The notes under the pieces were generated by a model. It was not told where the DNA came from. It did not search any database and saw nothing but the letters and a program-made list of their open reading frames with translations. A DNA stretch of 46,687 nt from NCBI GenBank assembly GCA_013306675.1, contig JABLUY010000266.1, forward strand, positions 1-46,687, written 5' to 3'. The translations under genes were made by a program, and so were the position numbers. The stretch is from Thraustochytrium sp. TN22. Its lineage: Eukaryota; Sar; Bigyra; Thraustochytrida; Thraustochytriidae. Shown here piece by piece: positions 17,462 to 27,872 of the stretch (its first letter is position 1; each line of letters starts with the position of its first letter).

Positions 17462-17498
17462 CTAGGCCTAGCTAGCTAAGTAGCTAGCTAGCTAGCGC
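17462..17498. repeat. CTAG-rich palindromic tract
   Basis: Runs of GCTAGCTA units flanking an AAGTAG interruption. Related short tracts lie at 7866, 15835, 19163 and 19411, all intergenic. Confidence 0.85.
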
Positions 17499-17728
17499 TC
17501 AGAAAAAGCGGGCGAACTCCTGCGGCAGAGCACCTTGAGAATGCAACCTCTCACAGTCAGGCTCAGCTTCAAGGAAAGTGGCGTGTCGTACGAGGTCGCC
17601 AGGCAGCACAAGGGCAACACAGGAGCACTTTGATTTCGTGTGGGAAGAGACGAGAAACGTAAGTTGATAAGAGAAGAAAGGTGGGGCCGAAGAACGTGGG
17701 GCCGAAGAAGGAGGCTTGCTGGTTGGTC

Positions 17729-18991
17729 TCAAAACCATTCACCGTAGGACATGTGGTCGTCGATGCCGCCGTCAATGGCCCAGGAGAAGCTAGGGCTGTC
17801 GCGGCCCTCGGTGTAGCCGCAGTTGTTGCACTTCATGGTGCCAAAGTGCTTGTAACCCATCCATCCGTAGGGGACCGAGGGCACGGGGTCCTTCTCGTAA
17901 ACAAGACGGAGCTGCTCGAACTTGCCATGGACCTCGTCGGAGAGTGAGTCGGCGAGCGTGCGCGGGGAGCCGAAGTTGACGTAGACGGTGCGCTTGAGGT
18001 TCCACAGGCTGTCCTTGTAGATGACGTAGGCGAGCGCGTTGAGAATGCCAGCGCCGCGCGAGTAGCCGGCCAGCACGAGGCGGTCCGTGGAGATGCACTT
18101 GGACTGGATGCGGTCCCAGATCTCCATGCGCATGTCATTGTAGGGGATGGTAAAGCCGTCGTAGCCGTTGCTGTAGAGCTGGTACGTGGAGCAGGACTTG
18201 TAGGTGGAGCACCACCAGAAGGTGTAGCTCTCGCAACCGCACGCCTCGGCGCGGTAGGTGTACTCCTTGATGGACATGAGGTTCTCGTCGCCCGTGTTGA
18301 GGTTACCAGCCCAGTCCGCCACGTCGCCACTCTCTTCGGCGATGACCCAGCAGATGTTGCCGGAGGAGCCCTGGGCCGTGCCATAGATGTTGTCCGACGT
18401 GCGGAAGACGGTGGCGCGGTCGCTCCCGGAGACGACCTCGTCCGGGTACGTGGTGGACTCGATCTGGGCCCAGGCCTCGGTGGCGAGCGTGGTCTGCGAG
18501 GAGGAGAGCGCCAGCTGTCGGTAGTTCTCGCGGCGCACCGCGTCAAGGCCGCCACCGTTGCGCAGCTCCCGCCGCGAGTACGTGCCGCCCTGCTCGCTGT
18601 CGCGCAACGCCTTGAGCGCGTCCATGATCTCGGTCGTCATGAACTGGTCGTCCCAGGCCGCCGGGTCCGCCTCATAGTCGTCCAGGAGCGAGTTGATTTG
18701 CGTGGCCGTCAAGTTGGACGTGAAGGCGACGTTTGACTCATCCTCAAAGGCATACTGAAGAGTCGCCTGGGCCTGCGAGAGCGGATCACCTGAAGAGCCA
18801 TCGCTGGACGACGTAGACGTGCTGAAGTGCCCGGCAAGGAAGCCCAGGCCGCCGGAGAGCCCCACCACACCCAGGACCACGAAGGCGCGGAGAGCATGCT
18901 TGCGCCACTGCGTGCCGGCCGAGGAGGAAGCCGAGCCGACCGGGTCCACTGCCTCGACCTTGTAGCTCGGGTTCGCGGCAGCCACCTGCAT
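17729..18991 (-). CDS. Class 3 lipase, type II membrane protein
   Basis: 420 residues from the ATG at about 18991; a GTG extension to 19138 is unlikely. Residues 33-54 (ALRAFVVLGVVGLSGGLGFLAG) form a single signal anchor after a short cytosolic tail, so the catalytic part should be lumenal or extracellular. The alpha/beta-hydrolase elbow RLVLAGYSRGAGILNALAYV gives GxSxG with Ser311. VNFGSPR follows, then EKDPVPSVPYGW with Asp368 and the C-terminal DDHMSYGEWF with His413, a complete lipase_3 triad in the standard order. A cysteine-rich stretch (CGCESYTFWWCSTYKSC, 251-267) and CNNCG near 388 suggest disulfides, consistent with a secretory location. Family members hydrolyse acylglycerols or phospholipids; the actual substrate is unknown. 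Confidence 0.9.
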   Translation of the reverse strand: MQVAAANPSYKVEAVDPVGSASSSAGTQWRKHALRAFVVLGVVGLSGGLGFLAGHFSTSTSSSDGSSGDPLSQAQATLQYAFEDESNVAFTSNLTATQINSLLDDYEADPAAWDDQFMTTEIMDALKALRDSEQGGTYSRRELRNGGGLDAVRRENYRQLALSSSQTTLATEAWAQIESTTYPDEVVSGSDRATVFRTSDNIYGTAQGSSGNICWVIAEESGDVADWAGNLNTGDENLMSIKEYTYRAEACGCESYTFWWCSTYKSCSTYQLYSNGYDGFTIPYNDMRMEIWDRIQSKCISTDRLVLAGYSRGAGILNALAYVIYKDSLWNLKRTVYVNFGSPRTLADSLSDEVHGKFEQLRLVYEKDPVPSVPYGWMGYKHFGTMKCNNCGYTEGRDSPSFSWAIDGGIDDHMSYGEWF

Positions 18992-20912
18992 GCTGGTTCT
19001 TGGTGCCAAGTCAAAGTTCAAAAGGCCTGAGAGTGAGAGGAGTTGGCGATTTGCTCCCGCATCGCCTCGGCCAGGCAGCCAGGCCTCGGGCCGGGCATGT
19101 GAGCGAGGCGCCCCAGCGGCTTCATGCCAACGCGCCACGAGCGGCGCTAGCTCCCAGGTTAGTAGCTAGCTAGCTCCCTGGGCATGGCAGATCGACAAGC
19201 AGCCAGGCAGATCCATCGACGAGCATTCGACGAGCTGCGAGCATTCAAGACTGCAACGGCCTTGCCAGCTGAGGCCTGCTCATCATCCTAGCGCGAACTG
19301 ACCCTGGCTAACTCCGAGTCCGACTCTGTGGCTGTGCCTGGCAAAATACGAACCACGTGTGCACTGTGACAAAGTGAGGGGAAAGTGCTGGCATGTCCTC
19401 TTAGACTCCTCTCTAGCTAGCTAGAGCCTCTGAGCTCGTCGCCATCATGAGCTCGGCGCGTAAAGGTATCTTGGACCGGATCATGCGCGATCTGCCAACC
19501 TACGCAGCATGGCGCCGATGGCGGAACCAGCAACGCTTCAACTCACAGGCCGTGGCACGACGTCCTGGAGCAGAGGTGGCACCGAGCCCGAGCCTGTGAC
19601 CAGCTGCCACTTCCGCAGGCCGCAGGCGCAGCCGCGCGAGGAGGATTCAGCTCCGCGCCATGTACCTGGCGCGACAGGATCTGAACCGTTTGATCCTACG
19701 GCGAGCTCTAATAAGAGAGCTGGGCAGCCTGGGCGCACCGCGACCCATTTACCTCGAAACGTCTTTCGCGGCTGCGCGCACTGCCAGGCGGCGCAGCGGC
19801 GCGCAGCGGCACGCAACGGCGCGCAGCGCGCCAGTCAAGACTTGGCCCAAAAGTGCGTCCTCCGTCCACAATTTCTTCGCGTACCTGGAGCCGTGCCTGG
19901 CGAGATGCCGGACCCATCGTGCCAAGCAGCCTATGCCCGCTCTCGCGCCCGCAAAATCTGATCCGGCATCATGCAGCCTCATCCGAGTCTCAGGAAGCTG
20001 GGCCCCGGGCCCCATGTCCAAGTCTTGACTCCTCTTCATAAGAGCGTGCGCCGTTGGCGAGCTTGCTCTCGCCAGTCCGCTTGCCTGTCGCCGGTCGTGG
20101 CACGGTAGCTACTAGAGCCTGGCCAGCGGCGCAGCGCACCTTGCACAGGACAAATTGCGGACATACAAAGACAAAGGAAGCCTAGCCCGCCGCAGGCTGG
20201 CCGCCGTGACAGCATGTGCTGCAAGACCCTCTCCGGCGCCCGGCCGTGACTTGCACCGCACTGCGCATTCAGTTATCTTGCCTCCCCGCGAGCCCTCCTC
20301 GTCCTCCTCGCCGTCCTCCTCCTCCTCGTCCCCCTTCACGGGCCTCGCCCTTCGCTGCTTTATCTCCCCGTGTTCCCGTTCCCCTGTTCGCGCCCGGTGC
20401 GCGCACCCTCGGAGGTCCCCGCGCGCGGCGGGCGGCGTGGCGGCGTTGTTCGCGAAGGCGGCGGTTGTGCGCGTGTGGGCCGGCGGTTGCCGCACTTGCG
20501 GCGCGCGGCGCAAGTGGCGGCGCGGGCCTTGGCGGCACTTGCGCGGCGCGCGGCAAGGGCGCCGTGCGCGCGCGCAAGCGGACCTTCGCGAAGGCCGGCG
20601 CCACGGACGGGTGCGAGGGCGGGCGGCAGAACCCAATCAAATCCAGATCAGATCAGACCGAGGCAGGCTTCGAGCGCGGCGGTACGTGCGGCAGGGCGGA
20701 GGGCGAGCGAGGCGCGCGGGCGAGCAGGCGCGCGAGCGAGCGCAAGGGCGCAAGAGCGCGGCGCGCGAGGGCCGGCGAGCCCCGGAGAGCGGCATCGGGG
20801 ATCGCACCGCGCGGCGCGACGGTTGGCGGCGGTGCCAGGTGGCGAGAGGCGCAGGCAGGGACGAGTGGCTGACGACTGGGCGGAGGCGCAGACAGAAGCG
20901 AGGCAAGGCAAG
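18992..20912. other. Long divergent spacer, lipase / HSP90
   Basis: No convincing gene. It contains CTAG tracts (19163-19175; the perfect palindrome ctctagctagctagag at 19411-19426) and a gcgcagcggc repeat near 19785-19830. A CCTCCTCGT pyrimidine tract lies at 20280-20335 and two heat-shock-element-like sites are listed separately. The open plus-strand frame upstream of HSP90 from 20370 is Arg/Ala-rich and is best read as leader. Confidence 0.5.
20449..20592 (+). promoter_or_regulatory. Two heat-shock-element-like sites upstream of HSP90
   Basis: TTCGCGAA, the nTTCnnGAAn core of a heat shock element, occurs at 20449-20456 and 20585-20592, about 460 and 325 bases before the HSP90 ATG. Each has only two of the usual three or more alternating units, and TTCGCGAA is not rare in GC-rich DNA. 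This is a candidate site only. Confidence 0.35.
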
Positions 20913-23060
20913 ATGAGCGGGGACTCGGAGACGTTCTCGTTCGCGGCGGACATCAGCCAGCTGCTGTCGCTCATCATCAACACGTTCTACTCGTCCAAGG
21001 AGGTGTTCCTGCGTGAGCTCATCTCGAACTCGAGCGATGCGCTGGACAAGATCCGGTTCTCGTCCATCGGCGACCCGTCGGTGCTGGAGGCGAACGAGAA
21101 GATGGAGATCAAGCTCATCCCGGACAAGGCCAACAAGACGCTGACCATCGTCGACACCGGCATCGGCCTGAGCAAGAAGGAGCTGGTGACCAACCTGGGC
21201 ACCATCGCCAAGTCGGGCACCAAGGCGTTCATGGAGGCGCTGCAGGCTGGCGCGGACATCTCGATGATTGGCCAGTTCGGTGTGGGCTTCTACTCGGCGT
21301 ACCTCGTGGCGGACCGCGTGGAGGTGCACTCCAAGAGCAACGACGACGACAAGCAGTGGGTGTGGTCGTCGAGCGCCGGCGGCTCGTTCACCGTGGCCGA
21401 GGACACGGACTACGAGAAGATCCCCCGCGGCACGCACATTGTGCTCCACCTCAAGGACGACCAGGAGGAGTACCTGGAGGAGCGCCGCATCAAGGACCTC
21501 GTCAAGAAGCACTCGGAGTTCATCAGCTTCCCCATCTACCTGCTCGTGGAGAAGGAGACCGAGAAGGAGGTGACGGACGATGAGGAGGAGGAGGAAGAGG
21601 AGGAGGAGGGCGATGCCCCCAAGGTCGAGGACGTGACCGACAAGGAGGAGGACGGCGAGAAGAAGAAGAAGACCAAGAAGGTCAAGGAGGTCACCTCGGA
21701 GTGGGAGCTGCTCAACAACCAGAAGCCCATCTGGATGCGCAAGCCGGACGACGTGACCACGGAGGAGTACGACGCGTTCTACAAGAGCATCAGCAACGAC
21801 TGGGAGGCGCCCCTCGCCACCAAGCACTTCTCGGTCGAGGGCAACCTCGAGTTCCGCGCGCTTCTCTTCGTGCCCAAGCGCGCTCCCTTTGACATGTTCG
21901 AGGGCGGCAACACCAAGAAGAAGAACCAGATCAAGCTCTACGTGCGCCGTGTCTTCATCATGGACAACTGCGAGGACCTCATGCCCGAGTACCTCGGCTT
22001 CGTGCGCGGCATCGTCGACTCGGAGGACCTCCCGCTCAACATCTCGCGCGAGACCCTCCAGCAGAACCGCGTGCTCAAGGTCATCCGCAAGAACCTCGTC
22101 AAGAAGACGCTCGAGCTCTTCGCCGAGCTCGCCGAGGACGACTCGGCCGACGGCAAGTACGCCAAGTTCTACGAGGCCTTCAACAAGAACCTCAAGCTCG
22201 GCGTGCACGAGGACTCGCAGAACCGCAACAAGCTCGCCGAGCTCCTGCGCTTCGCCAGCACCAAGTCCGGTGACGACATGACCTCGCTCAAGGACTACAT
22301 CTCGCGCATGCCCGAGAAGCAGCAGGGCATCTTCTACATCACCGGCGAGTCCCGCAAGGCCGTCGAGAACTCGCCCTTCCTCGAGCGTCTCCGCAAGAAG
22401 GGCTACGAGTGCCTCTTCATGTGCGACCCCATTGACGAGTACGCCGTGCAGCAGCTCAAGGAGTTCGACGGCAAGAAGCTCATCTCCGTCACCAAGGAGG
22501 GCCTCGACCTCAGCCTCGACGACGACGAGAAGAAGAACTTCGAGGAGGAGAAGGCCAAGACCCAGAAGCTCACCGAGCTCATCAAGTCCGTCCTCGAGGA
22601 CAAGGTCGAGAAGGTCGTCGTCTCTGACCGCATGGTCGACTCTCCCTGCACGCTCTCCACCGGCGAGTACGGCTGGAGCGCCAACATGGAGCGCGTCATG
22701 AAGGCTCAGGCTCTCCGTGACTCCTCCTCCATGGGTTACATGGCCTCCAAGAAGACCATGGAGATCAACCCGTACTCGTCCATCATCCAGGCCCTGCGCA
22801 CCAAGGCCGACGCTGATGCCTCTGACAAGACCGTCAAGGACCTCATCTGGCTCCTCTACGAGACCGCCCTCCTCACTTCGGGCTTCTCCCTCGAGGACCC
22901 CGTGCAGTTTGCCGGCCGCCTCCACAAGCTCGTCAAGCTTGGCCTCTCCATTGACGACGGCGCCGAGGGCGACGATGGCCTTGACGACCTCGACGACCTC
23001 CCGGCCCTCGACGAGGCTGGTGGCGAGGAGGACTTCTCTGCCATGGAGAGCGTCGACTAA
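20913..23060 (+). CDS. HSP90: Cytosolic HSP90 chaperone, C-terminus MESVD
   Basis: 715 residues, intron-free, from ATG 20913 ([20 protein letters not shown]). The N-terminal GHKL ATPase is intact: [14 protein letters not shown] with Glu35 and Asn39, [13 protein letters not shown] with Asp81, and [16 protein letters not shown] Glu- and Lys-rich charged linker spans about 217-260. The middle domain carries [23 protein letters not shown], and the C-terminal dimerisation domain follows. There is no signal peptide and no KDEL, so it is the cytosolic form. Known role: ATP-driven folding of kinases and receptors with TPR co-chaperones that grip the terminal MEEVD. Here the end is SAMESVD, with Ser in place of the second Glu. 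Strong C/G third-position bias fits high expression. Confidence 0.98.
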   Translation: MSGDSETFSFAADISQLLSLIINTFYSSKEVFLRELISNSSDALDKIRFSSIGDPSVLEANEKMEIKLIPDKANKTLTIVDTGIGLSKKELVTNLGTIAKSGTKAFMEALQAGADISMIGQFGVGFYSAYLVADRVEVHSKSNDDDKQWVWSSSAGGSFTVAEDTDYEKIPRGTHIVLHLKDDQEEYLEERRIKDLVKKHSEFISFPIYLLVEKETEKEVTDDEEEEEEEEEGDAPKVEDVTDKEEDGEKKKKTKKVKEVTSEWELLNNQKPIWMRKPDDVTTEEYDAFYKSISNDWEAPLATKHFSVEGNLEFRALLFVPKRAPFDMFEGGNTKKKNQIKLYVRRVFIMDNCEDLMPEYLGFVRGIVDSEDLPLNISRETLQQNRVLKVIRKNLVKKTLELFAELAEDDSADGKYAKFYEAFNKNLKLGVHEDSQNRNKLAELLRFASTKSGDDMTSLKDYISRMPEKQQGIFYITGESRKAVENSPFLERLRKKGYECLFMCDPIDEYAVQQLKEFDGKKLISVTKEGLDLSLDDDEKKNFEEEKAKTQKLTELIKSVLEDKVEKVVVSDRMVDSPCTLSTGEYGWSANMERVMKAQALRDSSSMGYMASKKTMEINPYSSIIQALRTKADADASDKTVKDLIWLLYETALLTSGFSLEDPVQFAGRLHKLVKLGLSIDDGAEGDDGLDDLDDLPALDEAGGEEDFSAMESVD

Positions 23061-23491
23061 GTCTCTCTCTCACTACTTAGTTTTCACTTTGGGTACAAGA
23101 TCGAAAATGAAAATCTCAATCCACAATCCATAGTTCACACACAATCCGTCTTGTCGTCTGCGATTTGCGACCAACTGTGGCCTCGCCTCAATCGCTCGTG
23201 AGTCGAAATGGTGAGCCAGATCGAAACAGAACCCCGGAGGAATTCACAAGTGCTTGGCGGTCCGAGTCAGTCGCACGCGTTAGACGTCGCCTGCGCAAGA
23301 CGCCGCCCTCGCCTGCTTGGTTGGTGGTCAGGCACTACACCAACCTTGGCACTGCCGCTCCTCAGCATTTCCTTCCTGCCGCCGCTGTGGCGCAACTTGG
23401 GAGGTCTTGTCCGGGCCATTGCTGCGCAGCGGTGCATTGGCGTGTGCGACCACGATTTTGCAAGCAAACTGCAAAAAGCTTCTTTCTCACT
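23061..23491. other. Convergent spacer, HSP90 / GPC acyltransferase
   Basis: The 3' flanks of two tail-to-tail genes, less GC-rich than the surroundings. No further gene, RNA or repeat is seen. Confidence 0.5.
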
Positions 23492-24924
23492 TCACCTCGT
23501 CTGGAGGCGTTCTCGTTGGAGGTCAGACACCTGTTGGGAAAGATTGAGCTGCGGCTGCAGCTGCACGGTCTGTGACTTGTTGCTTCGATCGTGCTGCCGC
23601 CCAGACAAGAGCGCCTTGTACTCTTCCTCGCTAATCATGACCTGACCTGGCGGAGCCTTGAATCGGCCAGAACGCGCGGCCTTGTAGTTGTAGGCGAAGA
23701 CCTCCAAATAGAAGTTCGCGCCGTTTTGGATTGCACGCAGCGTGACTATGAGGGCAAATGCGACGTCCAGCGCGAACCAGTTGTAGTACGCGTACCCGGG
23801 CGCGATGGTCACGAGCGCAATGGCCAGGTTCAGCAAGTACCAGGAGAAGATACGGTAGCGCGGCCCGAGAAAGTCCACGAACCGTGAGCCGCCCGAAGCA
23901 ACGGTGTAGCGGAAGAGCGTGAGGTACTCTTTGTCCTGGTGGAGGTGGAGCCAGCGCTGCGCGCAGGGCAGCTTCGCGATTCCGTGGACCACCGTTGCCT
24001 GCAGCGCCATGTGGCCGGCAAAGACCGCAAAGGAATGCAGCGGGACGTAGATCCAGACCATCAATCCCCCACGCGAGGGCTCCAGGTCCACGGCGAACTC
24101 GCGGTGCCAAAGCCGTGCGCAGTCCGTCGGGTAGTTGCGGATCGCCAATGTCACGGCGAGGGGCACCATGTGGATGGCACAGCTCGTGAACTTGTCGATC
24201 GAGTGAAAGACCATCGAGTTGCGAAACATGAGCACGGACCACGCGAGCGGCCCGCGTGCCACCGAGAAGAGAACTGCCAAAACCTCTGCGCGTCATCCGT
24301 GCGAAGGCATCTTCGTCAGTCATCTCCAAGACTCTGCACCCTTTTTCTCGCGTGCCAAGTCCTCCACCTGGAAACGAGGTGCCAAACGTACGAGCGCGCT
24401 CTGGAAAAGCGATCAGATACACCATGACCGCCGTATTTGCAAAATAGCAAAAGTCCAGCAAAAAGTACTGCCACTTGCGCTTGGAATACTGCACGTATCG
24501 AATGACGAGCAGAATGGGCATGGCTATGCAAAAGAGCCATGGAACAAAGGCGCGCCCCAGAGGGTTCGAGATGCAAAAGGTGAGGCCGAGGGTGCCGGCC
24601 ACCGAGCTTACGCTGCATTTTCGCGTCAGTCCTGGCTCTGTCTACTCGGGCGGGAGCTTGGCTTCGTGGTGCATGAACTTACAAGGTCACCTTGTCCAGA
24701 AAGCGGTCCCGTGCTTTGGTATCACTGAAGAAGAACAGCTGTTGCGCCAGGTCTTGCACCTCCTCGCTGTGCAGCTTGCTCGAGAGCGACAGCGGCTCCT
24801 GGTGCGACCGCAGCGCCAAATCATTATGCCAGCGCGGCTCCGGCGTGGACGCCGCGGATGCCACCACCTCCCTGCCGGACGACGGCTTCGACGGTGTCCG
24901 GTCCGGCTCGACCCGAATCGTCAT
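23492..24924 (-). CDS. GPC1: Glycerophosphocholine acyltransferase, GPC1 family (three exons)
   Basis: Exons at 24924-24683, 24612-24392 and 24273-23492 join in frame to a 414-residue polytopic membrane protein. Exon 1 gives the cytosolic N-terminus ending LFFFSDTKARDRFLDKVT. Exon 2 carries CISNPLGRAFVPWLF and the family signature YSKRKWQYFLLDFCYFAN (123-140). Exon 3 carries SVARGPLAWSVLMFRNSMVFHSIDK, a WIYVPLHSFAVFAGHMALQA helix, YLTLFRYTVASGG and several further membrane spans. This matches the DUF2838/GPCAT family of yeast Gpc1 and plant GPCAT. These enzymes use acyl-CoA to acylate glycerophosphocholine to lysophosphatidylcholine, recycling choline into phosphatidylcholine, usually at the ER. 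The Gln-rich tail is not conserved in the family as far as I know. It is the only gene here with clear introns. Confidence 0.88.
24274..24391 (-). other. Intron 2 of the GPC acyltransferase gene
   Basis: 118 nt, phase 1. Donor GTACGT and acceptor TTTTGGCAG. Removal joins AFPERA to LLFSVARGPLAW, restoring the conserved family order. Confidence 0.85.
24613..24682 (-). other. Intron 1 of the GPC acyltransferase gene
   Basis: 70 nt, phase 2. Consensus donor GTAAGT and acceptor AAAATGCAG. Removal joins DKVT to FVSSVAGTLGLTFCISNP. Confidence 0.87.
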
Positions 24925-24990
24925 CGTGACAGCCTCCAGCTAAAAGAGAGCTGCGCCGTGCTGCGCCGCAACGCGTCGCTGACCCGCGCC

Positions 24991-25096
24991 GCGCCGTGCA
25001 GCGCAGCGCAGCGCCGTGCAGCGCAGCGCCGTGCAGCGCAGCGCCGTGCAGCGCAGCGCAGCGCAGCGCAGCGCAGCGCCGCGCCGTGCAGCGCAG
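24991..25096. repeat. GCAGC / GCCGTGCAGC microsatellite
   Basis: About 20 near-perfect 5-base GCAGC units with interspersed GCCGT, 70-170 bases upstream of the GPC acyltransferase ATG. Confidence 0.92.
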
Positions 25097-27792
25097 TTCG
25101 GACTTGCAGTGAGCGTCCATGCACCGCCAATCTCGTCCCGCCCAGATCCGTTGAGCTGGCAGACCCCCTCAAATCACCGCAGCGCAACCCGCTGGCGCCG
25201 CTGGCGGTGCTGTCGAGCATTCCTGTACGCTTCCGGTTCAAGTTGGACTCGGACGACTCGGAGTCGTTGAATTCCAGGCCGGCCATTCATGACCTCAGAG
25301 GCTGTGTGCGCATCAAATATGCGTCACCGCTGGTCGAAGCTTCCTGGTCGACTGGGCGAGCTTGCAGCTTGACAGTGAAAAGAAAGATGTTCCAGCACAT
25401 GACTGGCGGATCAGACAACGTGCTCGCTCGATGAGGGAGCAAATGTAACGGTGTGCGGGGGGGGGGAGTGCCGGGGTCGTGGCAGCGGCGGAACATCACG
25501 CCGTGCTGACAGCCGCTGCCAGCCTGAAGACTGGCCCCGCTCCGAGACGATACAAGCGCGGTCGGCTGCGCGGTGCGGTCACGCGAACCAGCCCTGATGT
25601 GTGGAGGGCGGTCTCGTCGTTGTCGAGTTTCGCACAGCGCAGAGACCTGGACGAAGATGCTCTTGGCCCGCGTGAGAGCACCTTGCGCCCATTGGCGTGC
25701 GACCGAGACCAAGAAAAAGAAAAGACGGAGCAGATGGCAGAGAATGCATGCTTGTTGCGCGCCTGGTCTTGCGCAAGACAGTGCAAGAGCGAGCGCGACA
25801 TGCCTGAACGTCTCAATCAATTTGGGACGTGTGTCTTTTTTCGGGATCGACACGCAAACAGGGCCCGGCTGGCCGAGCCGAGATGATGGATCATCGATCA
25901 CACGATTCTTCATCACGAGCGGTACGGCAATCGAGGCGCAACGGAGCTTCAAACAGCGCGGCACGGTGGCGCGCGCTGGGCACGCGAGGTGACAGCGTGC
26001 ACATGCGCGGCAGCAACTTGAAATGGGGAACGCTCGTTGGTAATGGCGGCGCAGAGCGTTGATCGTACTTGGCGTTGCGTGCGAGAGGTCGTGCAAGGGG
26101 AGGATGATGCATGTCAGCAGAGACACGGCAACGCGGCTGAAACGGTGGCTCATTTGATCGCGCGAGATCATTGCATGAGGTCAGACTTCGATTTCAGGAA
26201 AGGCAAATTGCGCAGGAACACAGTTCCGCCTCATTGTGTGCCGCCTCATGCTCGCACTGGTGGCGCTTTATTGCCGTCCTGCACGCGTGCAAGTCGAATT
26301 CGCCGGCGTCCAGCGCGAGCAGCTGCCAGGCGCGCGATTGCACGCGATGCACGTCCGCGGCCTTTGTCGGTTCGTTCAGCGGGCGGAAGACGGCGCTGCA
26401 CAATCAAAGAAGGGCAATCCGCGCCCAGCTCCGTCGTCAGTTTGCCACTAGCTTGCATCATCTCGCGTCGGCGCGAGCGGCCTGCAGGCAGCCCGCCACG
26501 AGCACCTGCCCCGGCATCGCGAGCGCGGGATTGGTCTTGCGCACGGCCAAGGCTGCCTCTTGGCCCATCCCAACGTGGGAGCACCTGCAGCAATTTCGTC
26601 GGCGAGCCAGTCGATCAAGCTTCGCACTGCCGCCACCGACGTCGTAAAATTTCAGGCGAGTAGGCCCGCTTGGCTTGCGAAATGAAGACTTTCGAGCGTC
26701 GGGTGACCCTAATGCCGCGGTGAGCGAGCATGTCCCGTCATCGCCGATGTTGTGAGCAAGCGCACAACGGCCGTGGCTCTATCGGTGCATGCGCGCTCTT
26801 TTCCTCGGGCCACGCCACTGCGCCGTGCCACCGTGGGCCTCGGCGCCTTGGCCGTCTACAGTCTCTTGTGTGCGGGTCCGTACCCAAGTTGTGCGGCACG
26901 CTTTGCACGCGCGAGTCGGGTCGCAAGTTGGAGTAGGTCGCCAGCGTTGCCCAGCGGCGACGGTGCCATCTCAGGGCCTGTGCTGAGGCCGGCGGGCGGC
27001 TCTGGCGACGTGGCCGCTCTCGCGGTTGCCCTCCTCGGTCTGCCCCGCATTGCAGCTCGACCTGGACGTGGGCGACAAGGCGCCATGCTGGCGTCGCCAA
27101 CCCATGCACCAAGAAGCCCGCCCCTGTGCGTGCCTGTGATAGCCCCTGCGCTTGGCTGTGCTCACCAAATCTCGCCCCGGCACCTACCTGCCGGCCACGC
27201 TCGCTCTCGCGCGCGCCCGCTGCGCCAGCACCCGCCTGTCGTCCCCGCGTCCTTCAGCTTCTGCCCGAGTCGCGGGCTCCTGGGCCTGGCGTCCCCGTCG
27301 GCCTCGCTGCGCGGGTCCGCGTCGTCCTCCCGCGCCGCCTCGCGCGCCGCGCGCCCGCGCCTGCAGGCGTCTGCCGCCGCTGGCCGGGGTTCCGCGCGCC
27401 GCTCTTGCCTCTGCCCAGGTCGCTCGCTCCCTCGCCGCGCAGCGTCCCGGTCCCCGCCGCGCCGCGGGCGCCGCGCGCGGGCGCCGCGCGGCGCGGCACG
27501 GCGCGCGGGCGGCGGGCGCGGCGCGGCGCGGCGCCGGAGCGCCGCCGCCGCCCGGCGCAGGGCGCGCCGCGCGCGCGCGCGCCGGCGGCGGCGGCGGCGC
27601 GCCGCGCGCACGCGGCCATGCGCACGGTCCCGTGCCGACTCGACTTTGCCTGCGCGCCGCGGATGGACAGCGCGCGGCGGCAGACCGGAGCCGGCGGCGC
27701 GCGGGCGCGGACGGGCCGGCGGCGCGCGGCGCGGCGGCGGGGCGGCGGCGGCGCGGCGCGGCGCGCGGGCGGGCTCGAGGCGGCGGGATCGG

Positions 27793-27826
27793 GGATTTCG
27801 ATTTCGAATTCGAATTCGAATTCAAA
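27793..27826. repeat. GATTTC/GAATTC hexamer repeat in myosin leader
   Basis: Two gatttc-like and three to four gaattc units, ending about 47 bases before the myosin ATG. This is an AT-rich island inside very GC-rich DNA. If the frame upstream were translated it would give a Ser-Asn repeat. Confidence 0.85.
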
Positions 27827-27872
27827 GCGCCAAGGCGGCGCGCGGGGCGGCGGCGCGGCGCGGCGCGGCGCG

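Larger units (their letters stand above)
17140..17728. other. Spacer between PX-START gene and lipase
   Basis: Holds the PX-START leader and a CTAG-rich tract (17462-17498). The duplicated phrase tggggccgaagaa(cg/gg) occurs near 17683 and 17698, just past the lipase stop. No gene is seen. Confidence 0.5.
24925..27872. other. Long divergent spacer, GPC acyltransferase / myosin
   Basis: About 2.9 kb with no gene I can support. It contains the GCAGC satellite (24991-25096) and a run of ten G at 25457-25466. A stretch of visibly lower GC runs roughly 25300-26750. An extremely GC-rich leader (27130-27872) ends in a GAATTC repeat (27793-27826) before the myosin ATG. The 294-codon minus frame at 25287-26171 starts well but shows no domain or family feature. 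Confidence 0.5.

Noticed and set aside
19655-19745. Possible tRNA (GGTTCAGATCC on the minus strand)
   Set aside because: The conserved A58 is missing and no 7-bp acceptor stem can be drawn.
20370-20912. 181-codon N-terminal extension of HSP90
   Set aside because: Arg/Ala/Gly-rich, absent from all HSP90s known to me. The standard start is at 20913.
20637-22925. 762-codon open frame antisense to HSP90
   Set aside because: HSP90 is certain on the plus strand. The antisense frame is Leu/Val/Glu-rich, as expected when GC-rich codons avoid the complements of stop codons.
25287-26171. 294-codon minus-strand frame
   Set aside because: Composition is mixed, with no motif, family feature or splice-supported extension. 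Left as part of the spacer.
27126-27872. 249-codon N-terminal extension of the myosin
   Set aside because: Begins at GTG, is almost entirely Arg/Ala/Pro, and precedes a normal myosin N-terminus. Treated as leader.
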